DNA from: Desulfobacter latus
GTDB lineage: Bacteria; Desulfobacterota; Desulfobacteria; Desulfobacterales; Desulfobacteraceae
Length of the DNA stretch: 64,000 bases
Assembly (NCBI RefSeq): GCF_013389365.1
Contig: NZ_JACADJ010000007.1
Location: 39,774-103,773 of the forward strand
Direction of reading: 5' to 3'
Within the stretch, counting starts at the first letter, position 1. Each line of letters begins with the position of its first letter. The notes beneath the pieces were generated by a model, which was given only the letters and a program-made list of their open reading frames with translations, had not been told where the DNA came from and searched no databases. The position numbers and the translations under genes are program-made. This document shows, one piece after another, positions 53,310-61,699 of the stretch.

Positions 53310-54556
53310 TCTTCTTGCACTCCTTCGCTTTCATCTTTTTGGGCTTCCGACAAAGCGGCTAATATTTTCTCAGTCACTGGATCTCGTAAAGCAACCGGAT
53401 AGCTATATTTCCGCAAAATAACCCGCGCAATATTACGGAGCTTAGCCTGGATAGCATCCCGGCTTTCCCAATCCACAACCTTGTGTTTTTCAAATTCCTT
53501 GCTGAGCTGTTTTGCAATGAGTTGTATACGGCCGGGTTCGACCTGGGAGCTTTTCTCAGGTCCATTCAAAAGAGCTGTTAATCTTTCCACTTCATTCAAG
53601 TCTTCGGGGACTTCTGCTGGAATAATTTCTGCGGTTACCTCGTCACCTAATTTAACTGTATCCGAAACCTCTTTCTCTATTGCTCCTTCTTCAATGGCCT
53701 GTTGCCGATGCGCCTCCTCCATTAGAAGATTGCAATAGTCAGATGCCCCAATGAGATCAGGAAAGAGACTTGCATGATGCACATTCATGCGTCTCAGACT
53801 CCGTAGGCAACCTTCCCGGTCTTCGTTCCTGATGTAAATTTTGCATATATAGCGGGCCAACACATCCGCTTCTGACTCTTCCGCCGCCTCTTTGAATTCA
53901 TCAAAGTCAGAGATGGTTTCGATAAGTTTGTTTTCAATGGTCGCGTCGGTGGGGGAAAAAGTAAAAAGTCCGGCCTGGTTCACCAGGCGGCCATGATCAT
54001 CTTTGCGGGGTTCAAGCAGCCGAATGTCCGGGCACTGGTCATCATCGGCCACAAAGGATTTGTTAAGGACGTATACAGCACGATAGGGATTATCTTCTTC
54101 TCCCTGTTGATCCTCTTTGGCAAAGGCAAAAAACAGGGCAACATAGGGGGAATAGGTCCAATCCAGCAATGGCGTCATCAGACCATGATGCTGGCCGACG
54201 GACCAGAGTTCATCCTCCTGCTCAGACTCAACAAGTAGAGAGGTGTCTTTCAATCTGCCGCGCACCGCCCTTCTGAAAAGATCAAGTTGTTTTTCTGCCA
54301 ATTCGGCACTGACAATGCCATTTTCCGTCAAGCGGCCAAGGGTGGGGAGCAGACTCCAGTCATAGCGCCGATGCCCACGAAAAGTAAACTGAACACCGTT
54401 GGTGTTGAAGAGGTCACTTTCCAGCAATTCGGAAAAATCCTGCCAGCGTTCAAGTCTGGTTGCAGGAATACGCCCGCTAAGACGGTCAGCCATAATCTCG
54501 AAACATTTTCCATCTCCTTTCCAGACTGGTATGCTTTCCCAATATTTATTATTCAT
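53306..54556 (-). CDS. FRG domain protein with an HsdR-like C-terminal segment
   Basis: 416 residues. The FRG domain is visible as FTFRGHRRYDWSLLPTLGRL near residue 60, with ELWSVGQHHGLMTPLLDWTY and SPYVALFFAF. The C-terminus (about 358-395) reads VVDWESRDAIQAKLRNIARV followed by ILRKYSYPVALRDPVTEKIL, strikingly similar to the HsdR C-terminus. FRG proteins occur in defence loci with unknown biochemical activity. Position between hsdS and the AlbA_2 gene suggests it belongs to the same complex. Confidence 0.82.
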   Translation of the reverse strand: MNNKYWESIPVWKGDGKCFEIMADRLSGRIPATRLERWQDFSELLESDLFNTNGVQFTFRGHRRYDWSLLPTLGRLTENGIVSAELAEKQLDLFRRAVRGRLKDTSLLVESEQEDELWSVGQHHGLMTPLLDWTYSPYVALFFAFAKEDQQGEEDNPYRAVYVLNKSFVADDDQCPDIRLLEPRKDDHGRLVNQAGLFTFSPTDATIENKLIETISDFDEFKEAAEESEADVLARYICKIYIRNEDREGCLRSLRRMNVHHASLFPDLIGASDYCNLLMEEAHRQQAIEEGAIEKEVSDTVKLGDEVTAEIIPAEVPEDLNEVERLTALLNGPEKSSQVEPGRIQLIAKQLSKEFEKHKVVDWESRDAIQAKLRNIARVILRKYSYPVALRDPVTEKILAALSEAQKDESEGVQEE

Positions 54557-54565
54557 GATTCACCA

Positions 54566-55882
54566 CTAGGGCACCTGGCTCAGATCTATTTCGCCGGAAA
54601 GGAGTTTAGGAAGAAGGGTGTCTCTTAACTCTGTCAAACTTAACGATTGAAGATCGTTCTGAAAAATAGCCTTGTAGAATGTGCCAATATACTCTCCATA
54701 TTTGCTATTAAGTTGATTATTCGGTACGACAACCTTTTTTATAACAAAATCGGGCCAGTGGCCTTTATACTCAATGAATTCCTGTTTGCCGTATGTTGCG
54801 CCATAAACCCAATAAATGTCGAAATCAATTCCTTTGAGCGGAAGCACGTTTTGAATTGCTGAAAAATTATGCATTATCAGACGCATGTAACAGGTATGGT
54901 TCGCAAATACTATGATTGGCTCATCAGGGGAGGCTGTTACCCCAGGTTTATCATTATGGTATCCAATAATGCCTGACTTCCCTTGGTCCAGTATAGGGAC
55001 ATCTCCTTGCTCTGACGCAGTTTTTTTAGAGTATTTTTTGCCAACTGGAAATCGTTTTATAATGTCTTCAATTTTTCTGACCTCCCACCCCCACGGGATC
55101 AAACCCAACTCAGATTCGGAGAGTTCATCGGGGAAGAGAGCAGCAGTTGCAGCAAGTTGTTCTCGCTGATTTGGAGATAGCTGGTCAAGCTCATCGTCGG
55201 TTTTGCAGCTGATGGCGCACATGGCGGCGCGTTCCGGGTCCTGACAGTTGGCTTTGGCCTCGATTTTGGCCTTGACCGGCCCGAAATCCACAAACCAGGA
55301 TTTAAAAATGGCCTGAACCATCTCCTCCAAGGTCCGATTTATCTGGCTGTTTAGTTGAATTTTATCGTCGAGAGTTTTAAGAACATGAGCAATTTTTTCT
55401 TGCTCCTTTCGAGGTGGAACAAGTAGCTTTAACCGGCCTATAATTTCGTTGTTTAAGCTGGCACGTGTAGACATTAGGGTAGAAAAAGCCATCATTGATT
55501 TTCTAAAGGATGGACTTCTCAAATAATATCCGACATATTCTGGTAGTAATTCAACCTCACTTTTTGGCCTTAAACGTTTTGCAAATCCATTAAACGTAGC
55601 ATGCTCATAATCTTTCAAGGCAACGCAACTCATTCCCAGTTCATTAATCGTTTCGCTGGTCCGTGTAAGGAAGACATCTCCTCTTTGTATCGAGCAAGAC
55701 TCTCTTTCCCGCTCATTTGTCTGCACAAGCCCTGTCAAAGTTTCTGGGACAAAAAAATTATAAAATACATCTTTGAAAGAGAGAAAAGGATAACCAGAAC
55801 CAAAGTCTTTTGAGGATTTAGATAGTCCAGATCTGATTTCATAAAGCTCTGTTAGAGGGATAAAAGACCAATCAGCACTCAT
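54566..55882 (-). CDS. hsdS: Type I restriction-modification specificity subunit S
   Basis: 438 residues with two target-recognition domains. The first conserved spacer region is LVPPRKEQEKIAHVLKTLDD and INRTLEEMVQAIFKSWFVDF, and the second TRD begins near LGLIPWGWEVRKIEDI. It recognises the bipartite DNA sequence for both methylation and cleavage. It overlaps hsdM by 11 bp. The target sequence cannot be predicted by eye. Confidence 0.93.
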   Translation of the reverse strand: MSADWSFIPLTELYEIRSGLSKSSKDFGSGYPFLSFKDVFYNFFVPETLTGLVQTNERERESCSIQRGDVFLTRTSETINELGMSCVALKDYEHATFNGFAKRLRPKSEVELLPEYVGYYLRSPSFRKSMMAFSTLMSTRASLNNEIIGRLKLLVPPRKEQEKIAHVLKTLDDKIQLNSQINRTLEEMVQAIFKSWFVDFGPVKAKIEAKANCQDPERAAMCAISCKTDDELDQLSPNQREQLAATAALFPDELSESELGLIPWGWEVRKIEDIIKRFPVGKKYSKKTASEQGDVPILDQGKSGIIGYHNDKPGVTASPDEPIIVFANHTCYMRLIMHNFSAIQNVLPLKGIDFDIYWVYGATYGKQEFIEYKGHWPDFVIKKVVVPNNQLNSKYGEYIGTFYKAIFQNDLQSLSLTELRDTLLPKLLSGEIDLSQVP

Positions 55883-57530
55883 AACCTAACCCCGCCAGAT
55901 TTTGTTTAATCTGCTCTTCCAACTGGCCACTCTCCTCAAACTGTTCTGAAAGCTGAATTGTCAAACGAGCCATTTTCTCGGTAAAAGGTTCGCCGTCGTC
56001 CTCCTCTTCCGCAGCCCCCACATAACGGCCTGGAGTTAGCACATGGCCATGCTTGGTGATTTCATCCAGAGTGGCAGACATGCAGAATCCGGCCTCGTCT
56101 TCGTATCCCTCACCCTTCCGCCAGGCATGGAAGGTTTCGGCAATTTTGTCAATGTCCTCCTTTTTGAAATCCCGCAACACCCGATCCTTCATATAGCCAA
56201 GGTTGCGGGCATCAATAAACAATACTTTCCCGGAGCGGTCCCGGAAGCCGTTACGTTCTTTTTTGTTGCGGGTCAGAAACCAGATACAGGCCGGAATCTG
56301 GGTATTGGTGAAGAGCTGGCCGGGCAAAGCCACCATGCACTCCACAAGATCGTTTTCAATCAGGGCCTTTCTGATCTGTCCCTCGGTGTTGGTGTTGGAA
56401 CTCATGGAGCCGTTGGCCAAAAGCAACCCCATGGAACCATTGGGTGCCAGATGATAAAGCATGTGCTGGAGCCAGGCAAAATTGGCGTTGCCCGTCGGCG
56501 GCCTGCCGTATTGCCAGCGCGGATCATCATCGCTGACGCCGGTGTCCCACTCTTTCATATTAAAAGGCGGGTTGGCCATGATGGTGTCGGCCCGCAGGTC
56601 AGGGTGCTGGTCATTGGTAAAGGTATTGGCCGGCTCCTTGCCGAAGTTGAAGTCCAGACCCCGGATCGCCATGTTCATGGCTGCTAGCTGCCAGGTGGTG
56701 TGGTTGTACTCCTGGCCGTAGATGGAGACATTACCGAGCTTGCCGCCATGCGCCTTGATAAACCGTTCACTCTGCACAAAAAAACCGCCTGATCCCATGG
56801 CCGGATCATAGACTCTTCCGGCGAAGGGCTGCAGCATTTCAACAATCAGCGAAACAATGGACTTCGGGGTGTAGAACTGGCCCCCCTTCTTTCCTTCGGC
56901 CAAGGCGAACTGCCCAAGGAAATATTCATAGACATGGCCGAGGATGTCCTTAGACTGCAGGGTTTCGTGGGCAAAAGGAATTTCGGAAAGCAGGTTGATC
57001 AGCTCGATGAGCTTGGACTGGTCGATCTGCAAGCGTCCGTATGATTTATTCAGCACCCCTTTTAATTTGGGGTTGTCCTTTTCAATGGCCTCCAGGGCAT
57101 CGTCGATGAGCCGCCCCACGCTGCGGAAGGTGTAGGTGCGGGTCTTGCCGTTCTTGATCTCGATCTCGGTGCCCGGTGCAAGGGTGGCATTGTCGCGCAG
57201 GGTCTGCCAGCGGGCCAGCTGCGGCACCCAGAAGACGTTCTTTTCAGTGTAATAATCCCGAATCTCCAACTCGTCAGCAATCTCGGCCTGGTATTCGTCC
57301 TCGGAGTCATAATCCCCGGGATCAAGAAAATAGTCATGCTCCGAATCCTTGAACTGCTCAATCAACTCCTGTCGCCGAATATCAAAGGCGTCCGACACAT
57401 ATTTAACAAACAACAACCCCAGCACCGCATGTTTATACTGGGCAGCATCAAGAGTGGAGCGCAGCTTGTCCGCCGCATTCCATAACTTCTTATCCAGGGC
57501 ATCGAGAAATCTTTGTTCCTTATCCGGCAT
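55872..57530 (-). CDS. hsdM: Type I restriction-modification DNA methyltransferase subunit M
   Basis: 552 residues. The SAM-binding motif I is VYDPAMGSGGFFVQ and the catalytic motif IV is ANPPFNMKEWD, an N6-adenine methyltransferase type. An HsdM N-terminal helical domain precedes. With HsdS it methylates the host recognition site. It lies five bases downstream of a small HTH gene that may control it. Confidence 0.96.
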   Translation of the reverse strand: MPDKEQRFLDALDKKLWNAADKLRSTLDAAQYKHAVLGLLFVKYVSDAFDIRRQELIEQFKDSEHDYFLDPGDYDSEDEYQAEIADELEIRDYYTEKNVFWVPQLARWQTLRDNATLAPGTEIEIKNGKTRTYTFRSVGRLIDDALEAIEKDNPKLKGVLNKSYGRLQIDQSKLIELINLLSEIPFAHETLQSKDILGHVYEYFLGQFALAEGKKGGQFYTPKSIVSLIVEMLQPFAGRVYDPAMGSGGFFVQSERFIKAHGGKLGNVSIYGQEYNHTTWQLAAMNMAIRGLDFNFGKEPANTFTNDQHPDLRADTIMANPPFNMKEWDTGVSDDDPRWQYGRPPTGNANFAWLQHMLYHLAPNGSMGLLLANGSMSSNTNTEGQIRKALIENDLVECMVALPGQLFTNTQIPACIWFLTRNKKERNGFRDRSGKVLFIDARNLGYMKDRVLRDFKKEDIDKIAETFHAWRKGEGYEDEAGFCMSATLDEITKHGHVLTPGRYVGAAEEEDDGEPFTEKMARLTIQLSEQFEESGQLEEQIKQNLAGLGYEC

Positions 57531-57535
57531 GGATT

Positions 57536-57733
57536 TTATTTCCTTTTACTTGGAGTTTGACTGTCCGCCAGCCACTGGTCGATAATATCCCGCCTGAACC
57601 GCCAGTGCTTGCCCACCTTCTGGCCGGGAACCTCGCCTTTCTGGGCCAGTTTATACAAGGAGGACTTGGAGATTTTCAGATAGACCGCCAACTCTTCTAT
57701 AGTGAGCACATTGTCCTGATTTTCTGTCATCAT
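57536..57733 (-). CDS. Small helix-turn-helix (excisionase/MerR-like) protein
   Basis: 65 residues consisting of one HTH_17-type domain: VLTIEELAVYLKISKSSLYK then KVGKHWRFRRDIIDQWLADS. Such proteins regulate adjacent operons or act as excisionases. With only five bases to hsdM it is probably the first gene of the restriction-modification operon. Confidence 0.85.
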   Translation of the reverse strand: MMTENQDNVLTIEELAVYLKISKSSLYKLAQKGEVPGQKVGKHWRFRRDIIDQWLADSQTPSKRK

Positions 57734-57861
57734 ACGTCCTGCATTAGAGTGAATGATATTATCCGTTTTTAGCAGTTAATAGACGAAATGGTCAAGACTC
57801 TTCCTTGCTGATGCTTACAGCAAATTTAATGATAAGAATTTGTTTAAATCAGTATGAAAAA

Positions 57862-58327
57862 TTAACAGGATTCCTGCATGTTCAACCATGCGGAATCAAG
57901 CGTGTTAAAAAGAGTGTCCATGGCATATCGAAAATGTGACCAATCAAGCCATTGACCATCCATCAATCCTTCGGTCTCAGGCTCGTATCGGAAATGCCAC
58001 CCTGTTTCATCCATCTGGTGCAGGGTCATGATCCATTCTTTTATTAGAGGCGAAACCGGTATGGTTCCAAAGCGTATGAACATAGATGGCTTCAAAATGA
58101 CAGCCTGAATTAAGTCCGGCAACAATAGCTCCGACATCTGGTTCGTCTTCCCAAAAATGATTTACATAAAGTAGTGTCAGCACATCCTCCTCAGTAAAAA
58201 TACGTGGCATTCCCTTTTGGGGATCTGTTGAAGCTGAAAGGTTGTCGCGGAATTGGTATGCCCATGTTTTAAGCTGCTGGATATCGACTCCAAATATTCG
58301 GGCTGTTTCTGCAACACCATACGTCAT
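57862..58327 (-). pseudogene. MerR-like HTH gene interrupted by a frameshift
   Basis: Two overlapping frames look like one protein. Frame A starts at ATG 58327 with GGGAGG upstream and reads MTYGVAETARIFGVDIQQLK through to about VHTLWNHTGF. It then goes out of frame and ends at 58007. Frame B (to 57862) continues with PVSPLIKEWIMTLHQMDETG and ends WSHFRYAMDTLFNTLDSAWL. The switch lies within about 58040-58090. The reconstructed product is about 150 residues, a DNA-binding N-terminal part plus an unknown C-terminal part. A sequencing error or a recoding site cannot be excluded. Confidence 0.6.
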
Positions 58328-58739
58328 GAAATGATCACCTCCCTATATTAAATCGTTAATAGCATGACCACGGCCACTATTCCCGCACTCACCTGTGTGG
58401 CTGCCAACAATCCGTTCTGTGTTTTCCGTTTATCTTTTGGTATGTACATGATTTGACCGTCAGGGCAATTGGGGTTTTATTTTTTGTTTGTATTCTGAAT
58501 CCGAAAATCCGATTCGATAAAAAGAAAATTAACGACTTTGTTTGATTTTTTTAACATGCAGTAATTATTACTCAATTTTTTTTGGGGATTGTGTATTGTG
58601 GGATATGGAATTAAAACTGAAGTCTCTTCCGGGTAAATAGTGATGGGAGCGGTCAACTATAGTCATTTTCTTTTTAAAACTTGATTGTTATTTTTCATTT
58701 TGAGCAACTAATTTTTCACTTTCACAATATCATTCTCTC
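58328..58739. other. AT-rich region without genes
   Basis: About 410 bp, strongly A/T-rich beyond 58450, with no frame longer than a few dozen codons. A small GAATC...GATTC symmetry near 58497-58515 is the only structure noticed. Low GC suggests acquired DNA at the edge of the restriction-modification island. Confidence 0.35.
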
Positions 58740-58744
58740 TGCTA

Positions 58745-59018
58745 TAATTCCTTAAGTTCTTTGAAAAGATATAGGGTTATGCTTTACAGACCTGAAGCAT
58801 GTAAAATCTTTTGGGCTATGTGCATAAAACAACCGCGAAAACCAAGCTTTGTGTTGTGCATCACAAAAAAGTAGTAAGTAGTAAATACCGTAGGTTCTAC
58901 GGAATTTTAAGCCTGTGGAGAGGAAATGAGACCTAAGCAGTTTGTTCGGGCACACTCTATGAAGCAGGAATTTCTCATCATTCATACTCGACGGGTAAGA
59001 ATGAGTAAGAAGAAAGGA
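58745..59018 (+). mobile_element. tnpB-less IS200/IS605-like remnant with omega-RNA-like 3' end
   Basis: The right part closely follows the conserved 3' end of tnpB elements: AAGTAGTAAGTAGTAAATACCGTAGG (in pieces), TTCTACGGAATTTTAAGCC, TGTGGAGAGG, AAGCAG and TGAAGCAGGAA, closing with an end hairpin CTCATCATTC...GAATGAG. In autonomous elements this stretch encodes the guide (omega) RNA and the transposon end. A possible left-end hairpin ATGCTT...AAGCAT is at 58777-58798. No tnpA or tnpB frame remains. The left boundary is uncertain. Confidence 0.6.
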
Positions 59019-59055
59019 ACAGGATCTGAAAAAACAAATAACGGAGGAATAGATA

Positions 59056-59724
59056 ATGATAAAGGCTGTTTTTTTTGACATGAATGAGACGCTGCTCAAT
59101 TTGAGTGTACTCAAAGAGCACTTTGACAAACATTTTGAAGACAGCTATGCACTGAAGTACTGGTTCGTCAAGCTACTTCATACATCCACGGTAACGGGTG
59201 TGATGGATGAATATAAGAATTTTGGAGAACTGGCCGGTGTTGTGCTGGAGAGTTTATTTTATGAAAACGGCAAAATACTGACAAGTGAAACAAAAACTGA
59301 AATCCTGACCTCATTCAGGAAAATGCCCCCTTATTCAGATGTTGCAGATGCACTTAAGCTGCTGAATCAGAATAACATCAGGACGGTTGCGGTCTCAAAT
59401 TCTTCACGGGAAATGATAAAAGAGCAGCTTACCAATGCAGGCATCATTGACCTGTTCCACGCCTATTACTCGGTAGACGCCGTTCAAAAATATAAGCCCT
59501 TTAAGGAAATCTATCAGTATGCAGCCCGGGAAGAAAATATTCCCACTGAAAATGTGGTTATGGTTGCCAGCCATGACTGGGATCTGTTCGGGGCGAAAAA
59601 AGCCGGACTTAAGACCGCCTGCATTGAACGCAAAAAAGAAATATTCAATCCCTATTATTTCCCGGCGGATTTATACAAAACCGATTTAGTGGAATTGGTC
59701 CGGGAAATTATCAAAATCAAATAA
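59056..59724 (+). CDS. HAD-IA family hydrolase, haloacid dehalogenase-like
   Basis: 222 residues. Motif I is VFFDMNETLL with nucleophile Asp8; motif II is VAVSNSSREM; motif III Lys is in VQKYKPFKEIYQ; motif IV is VASHDWDLFGAKKAG. The DMNET nucleophile loop and the HDWD ending are typical of type II haloacid dehalogenase-like enzymes. A phosphatase or dehalogenase activity is possible. It starts 38 bp after the IS605-like end, with GGAGG upstream. Confidence 0.82.
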   Translation: MIKAVFFDMNETLLNLSVLKEHFDKHFEDSYALKYWFVKLLHTSTVTGVMDEYKNFGELAGVVLESLFYENGKILTSETKTEILTSFRKMPPYSDVADALKLLNQNNIRTVAVSNSSREMIKEQLTNAGIIDLFHAYYSVDAVQKYKPFKEIYQYAAREENIPTENVVMVASHDWDLFGAKKAGLKTACIERKKEIFNPYYFPADLYKTDLVELVREIIKIK

Positions 59725-59741
59725 TTTTTGGAGGATAACCC

Positions 59742-60050
59742 ATGGCCCGGACAATAAAACAGAATATCATCCCCAAAGAGCAGGCTGTTTTCCGGATGGA
59801 CAAAGACGGTGCCTGGCACAATGAACACGGAAAACTGGAACATCCTAAAATTATAAACTATTTCAATCAATCCATTCAAAAAGACGACCAGGGATATTTT
59901 TTATGCCAGACCATAAACATGGAAACTGACGCCCATTTGATTAAATTTACCCAGAAAGCCCTGGCCCGGATGACATCGTTTCTAAAAGAGACCCCCCAGG
60001 GCCTTGTTTTGAATGTTGGCCGGACACAAACGCTTATTCGTGAAAAATAA
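59742..60050 (+). CDS. Small protein, possibly DUF1285-related
   Basis: 102 residues. VFRMDKDGAWHNEHGKLEHP then KIINYFNQSIQKDDQGYFLC resembles the first half of DUF1285 (an acidic DGxW, then F...L..D..G.Y.L). No signal peptide or membrane segment. It follows the HAD gene by 17 bp with GGAGG, so the two are probably co-transcribed. Function unknown. Confidence 0.55.
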   Translation: MARTIKQNIIPKEQAVFRMDKDGAWHNEHGKLEHPKIINYFNQSIQKDDQGYFLCQTINMETDAHLIKFTQKALARMTSFLKETPQGLVLNVGRTQTLIREK

Positions 60051-60308
60051 TTCAACGCCATAATGAATTATTTCAGAATTGAAATTGTCCGACCCTTGCC
60101 TGACCATCAGATATTTTATTTATTTTATAGCTTGCCGATAATGGATTTCTTATTGTTGACGATGCAATGAATAATGGCTTTGGCTAAAAAAAATGTATTC
60201 GTTTTTCCAGGGATTTATCCATCAGATCTCAAGTTAAAAAACCGCTTCGATTAAGCTGGATTTTTAACATTCATAAATGCACAGGGATTGGTTCTAACCT
60301 CGGCCGCT
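60051..60308. other. Intergenic region after the DUF1285-like gene
   Basis: 258 bp, AT-rich, without a supportable gene or a clear terminator. It leads into a palindromic repeat at 60309. Confidence 0.35.
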
Positions 60309-60369
60309 GTTAGGTGAAGGCCACCTTGCCTGCCCTAACGAGGGCAACCACAGAGGAATTGCCCCTACG
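60309..60369. repeat. Small palindromic repeat
   Basis: GTTAGGTGAAGGCCACCTTG at the left and GAGGAATTGCCCCTAC at the right, with inner GCCCTAACGAGGGC able to form a hairpin. The GGGGCAA...TTGCC style resembles widespread REP/MITE repeats ending in GTAGGGGC/GCCCCTAC. No second copy occurs in this window. Confidence 0.55.
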
Positions 60370-60465
60370 AAAAACGGCCGGCAACAGAATCAAGCCTAAA
60401 GCACGTCTGTTGTTGTGCTTTTTCAAAGAGGAGATGGTTGACGATGCAACCAACTTTGGGCGATA

Positions 60466-60489
60466 CGCCCGCCGTTCGGGCGGTTTTTT
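60466..60489 (+). terminator. Rho-independent terminator
   Basis: CGCCCG-CCGTT-CGGGCG followed by G and TTTTTT: a compact GC-rich stem and T-run on the plus strand, just before the dctP promoter. A second hairpin AAAGCAC...GTGCTTT lies at about 60396-60420. It insulates the dctP operon from upstream transcripts or ends a short unannotated RNA. Confidence 0.7.
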
Positions 60490-60491
60490 AC

Positions 60492-60521
60492 TTGACTCCC
60501 GGGTTGCTCGGATAGTATAGG
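60492..60521 (+). promoter_or_regulatory. Possible sigma-70 promoter for dctP
   Basis: TTGACT (60492-60497), 18 nt spacer, TATAGG (60516-60521), about 60 bp upstream of the dctP start. The -35 is good and the -10 is imperfect. Confidence 0.4.
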
Positions 60522-60580
60522 CCGATATCTTTAGCTTATTGATAGTTACATTAATAATCACTTTTAAATTGTGAGGTAAC

Positions 60581-61570
60581 ATGAAAAAATGGTCTGTGTT
60601 CGTCGTGCTTTTACTGTGCCTGTCCTGGGCATCCCATGCTTCAGCCAAAACCACTCTTCGATACGCCAATTTCTTTCCGCCCACACACATCCAAAGCCAA
60701 CTTGCTGAAAGCTGGTGCAAGGAAGTTGAAAAAAGAACCCATGGGGAAGTGGTTATTCAGTATTTCCCGGCCTCTACCCTGACCAAAGCCCCCCAGACCT
60801 ACGACGGGGTCGTCCAGGGGATTGCCGATATCGGTATGACCGCTTTGGGATATTCCCGGGGCCGGTTTCCGGTGGCAGAGGCCATTGACCTGCCCATGGG
60901 GTACACCTCCGGGGTCCAGGCCACGGCCGTGGCCAATGCCATGTACGAAAAGTTCAAACCTGAAGAATTCAAGGAGACCCATATCCTGTTCTTCCATGCC
61001 CATGGTCCGGGCCTGATCCACACCCGGGATAAGGAAATAAACACCCTCGAAGACTTAAAGGGCCTTAAGATCAGGAGCACAGGCACCAGCGGCCTGGTCA
61101 TGGATGCCCTGGGTGCGTCGCCGGTGGGTAAAAGCATGCGGGAATGCTACCAGATGCTGCAAAAAGGCGTGGTGGACGGCTCCTGCCATCCCATGGAATC
61201 CAACAAAGGCTGGAAACTGGGCGAAGTGGTCCATTACATGATTCAGAATTTTTCCACCGCTTATACCACCACCTTTGGTGTCTTTATGAACAAAAATAAG
61301 TGGAACAGGCTTACCCCGGAACAGCAGAATGCCATTACGGAAATCAGTCTGGCGTGGGCAGTGAAACACGGAGAGGCCTGGGACGAATCCGACAAAGCCG
61401 GCATGGCGTTTTTCAAGGAAAAAGGCGGGGTTGTCATTCCCCAGTCAGAAGAAGAAGCTGAAAAATGGCGTGAAGCTGCGCGGCCGGTTCTTGACAACTA
61501 CATTAAAAAAGTTTCTAAAAAGGGTGTAGATGGAAAGGCGGTTGTGGATTTTATTAAATCCAACATGTAA
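60581..61570 (+). CDS. dctP: TRAP transporter solute-binding protein, DctP family
   Basis: 329 residues. A signal peptide (VFVVLLLCLSWASHASA) precedes a periplasmic DctP domain: TLRYANFFPPTHIQSQLAES, LKGLKIRSTGTSGLVMDALG (the conserved Arg that binds a carboxylate), and QKGVVDGSCHPMESNKGWKL. It delivers an organic acid to the permease encoded downstream. Substrate cannot be told from sequence alone. Confidence 0.93.
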   Translation: MKKWSVFVVLLLCLSWASHASAKTTLRYANFFPPTHIQSQLAESWCKEVEKRTHGEVVIQYFPASTLTKAPQTYDGVVQGIADIGMTALGYSRGRFPVAEAIDLPMGYTSGVQATAVANAMYEKFKPEEFKETHILFFHAHGPGLIHTRDKEINTLEDLKGLKIRSTGTSGLVMDALGASPVGKSMRECYQMLQKGVVDGSCHPMESNKGWKLGEVVHYMIQNFSTAYTTTFGVFMNKNKWNRLTPEQQNAITEISLAWAVKHGEAWDESDKAGMAFFKEKGGVVIPQSEEEAEKWREAARPVLDNYIKKVSKKGVDGKAVVDFIKSNM

Positions 61571-61626
61571 TATCTGGATCTGAATTTAAATAAACTGCGC
61601 CCATGGGCACGGTAGAAATTATTTAT

Positions 61627-61666
61627 GGAAGAATCCGTCTACCTGGCGGATTCTTCCTAATTTTTT
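61627..61666 (+). terminator. Strong hairpin between dctP and dctQ
   Basis: GGAAGAATCCG (61627-61637) pairs perfectly with CGGATTCTTCC (61647-61657), followed by TAATTTTTTG. It should reduce transcription into dctQM, giving excess binding protein over permease, a usual ratio for TRAP systems. Confidence 0.85.
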
Positions 61667-61699
61667 GTTAATACGCTTACAATAATAACAGGCCGTTGT

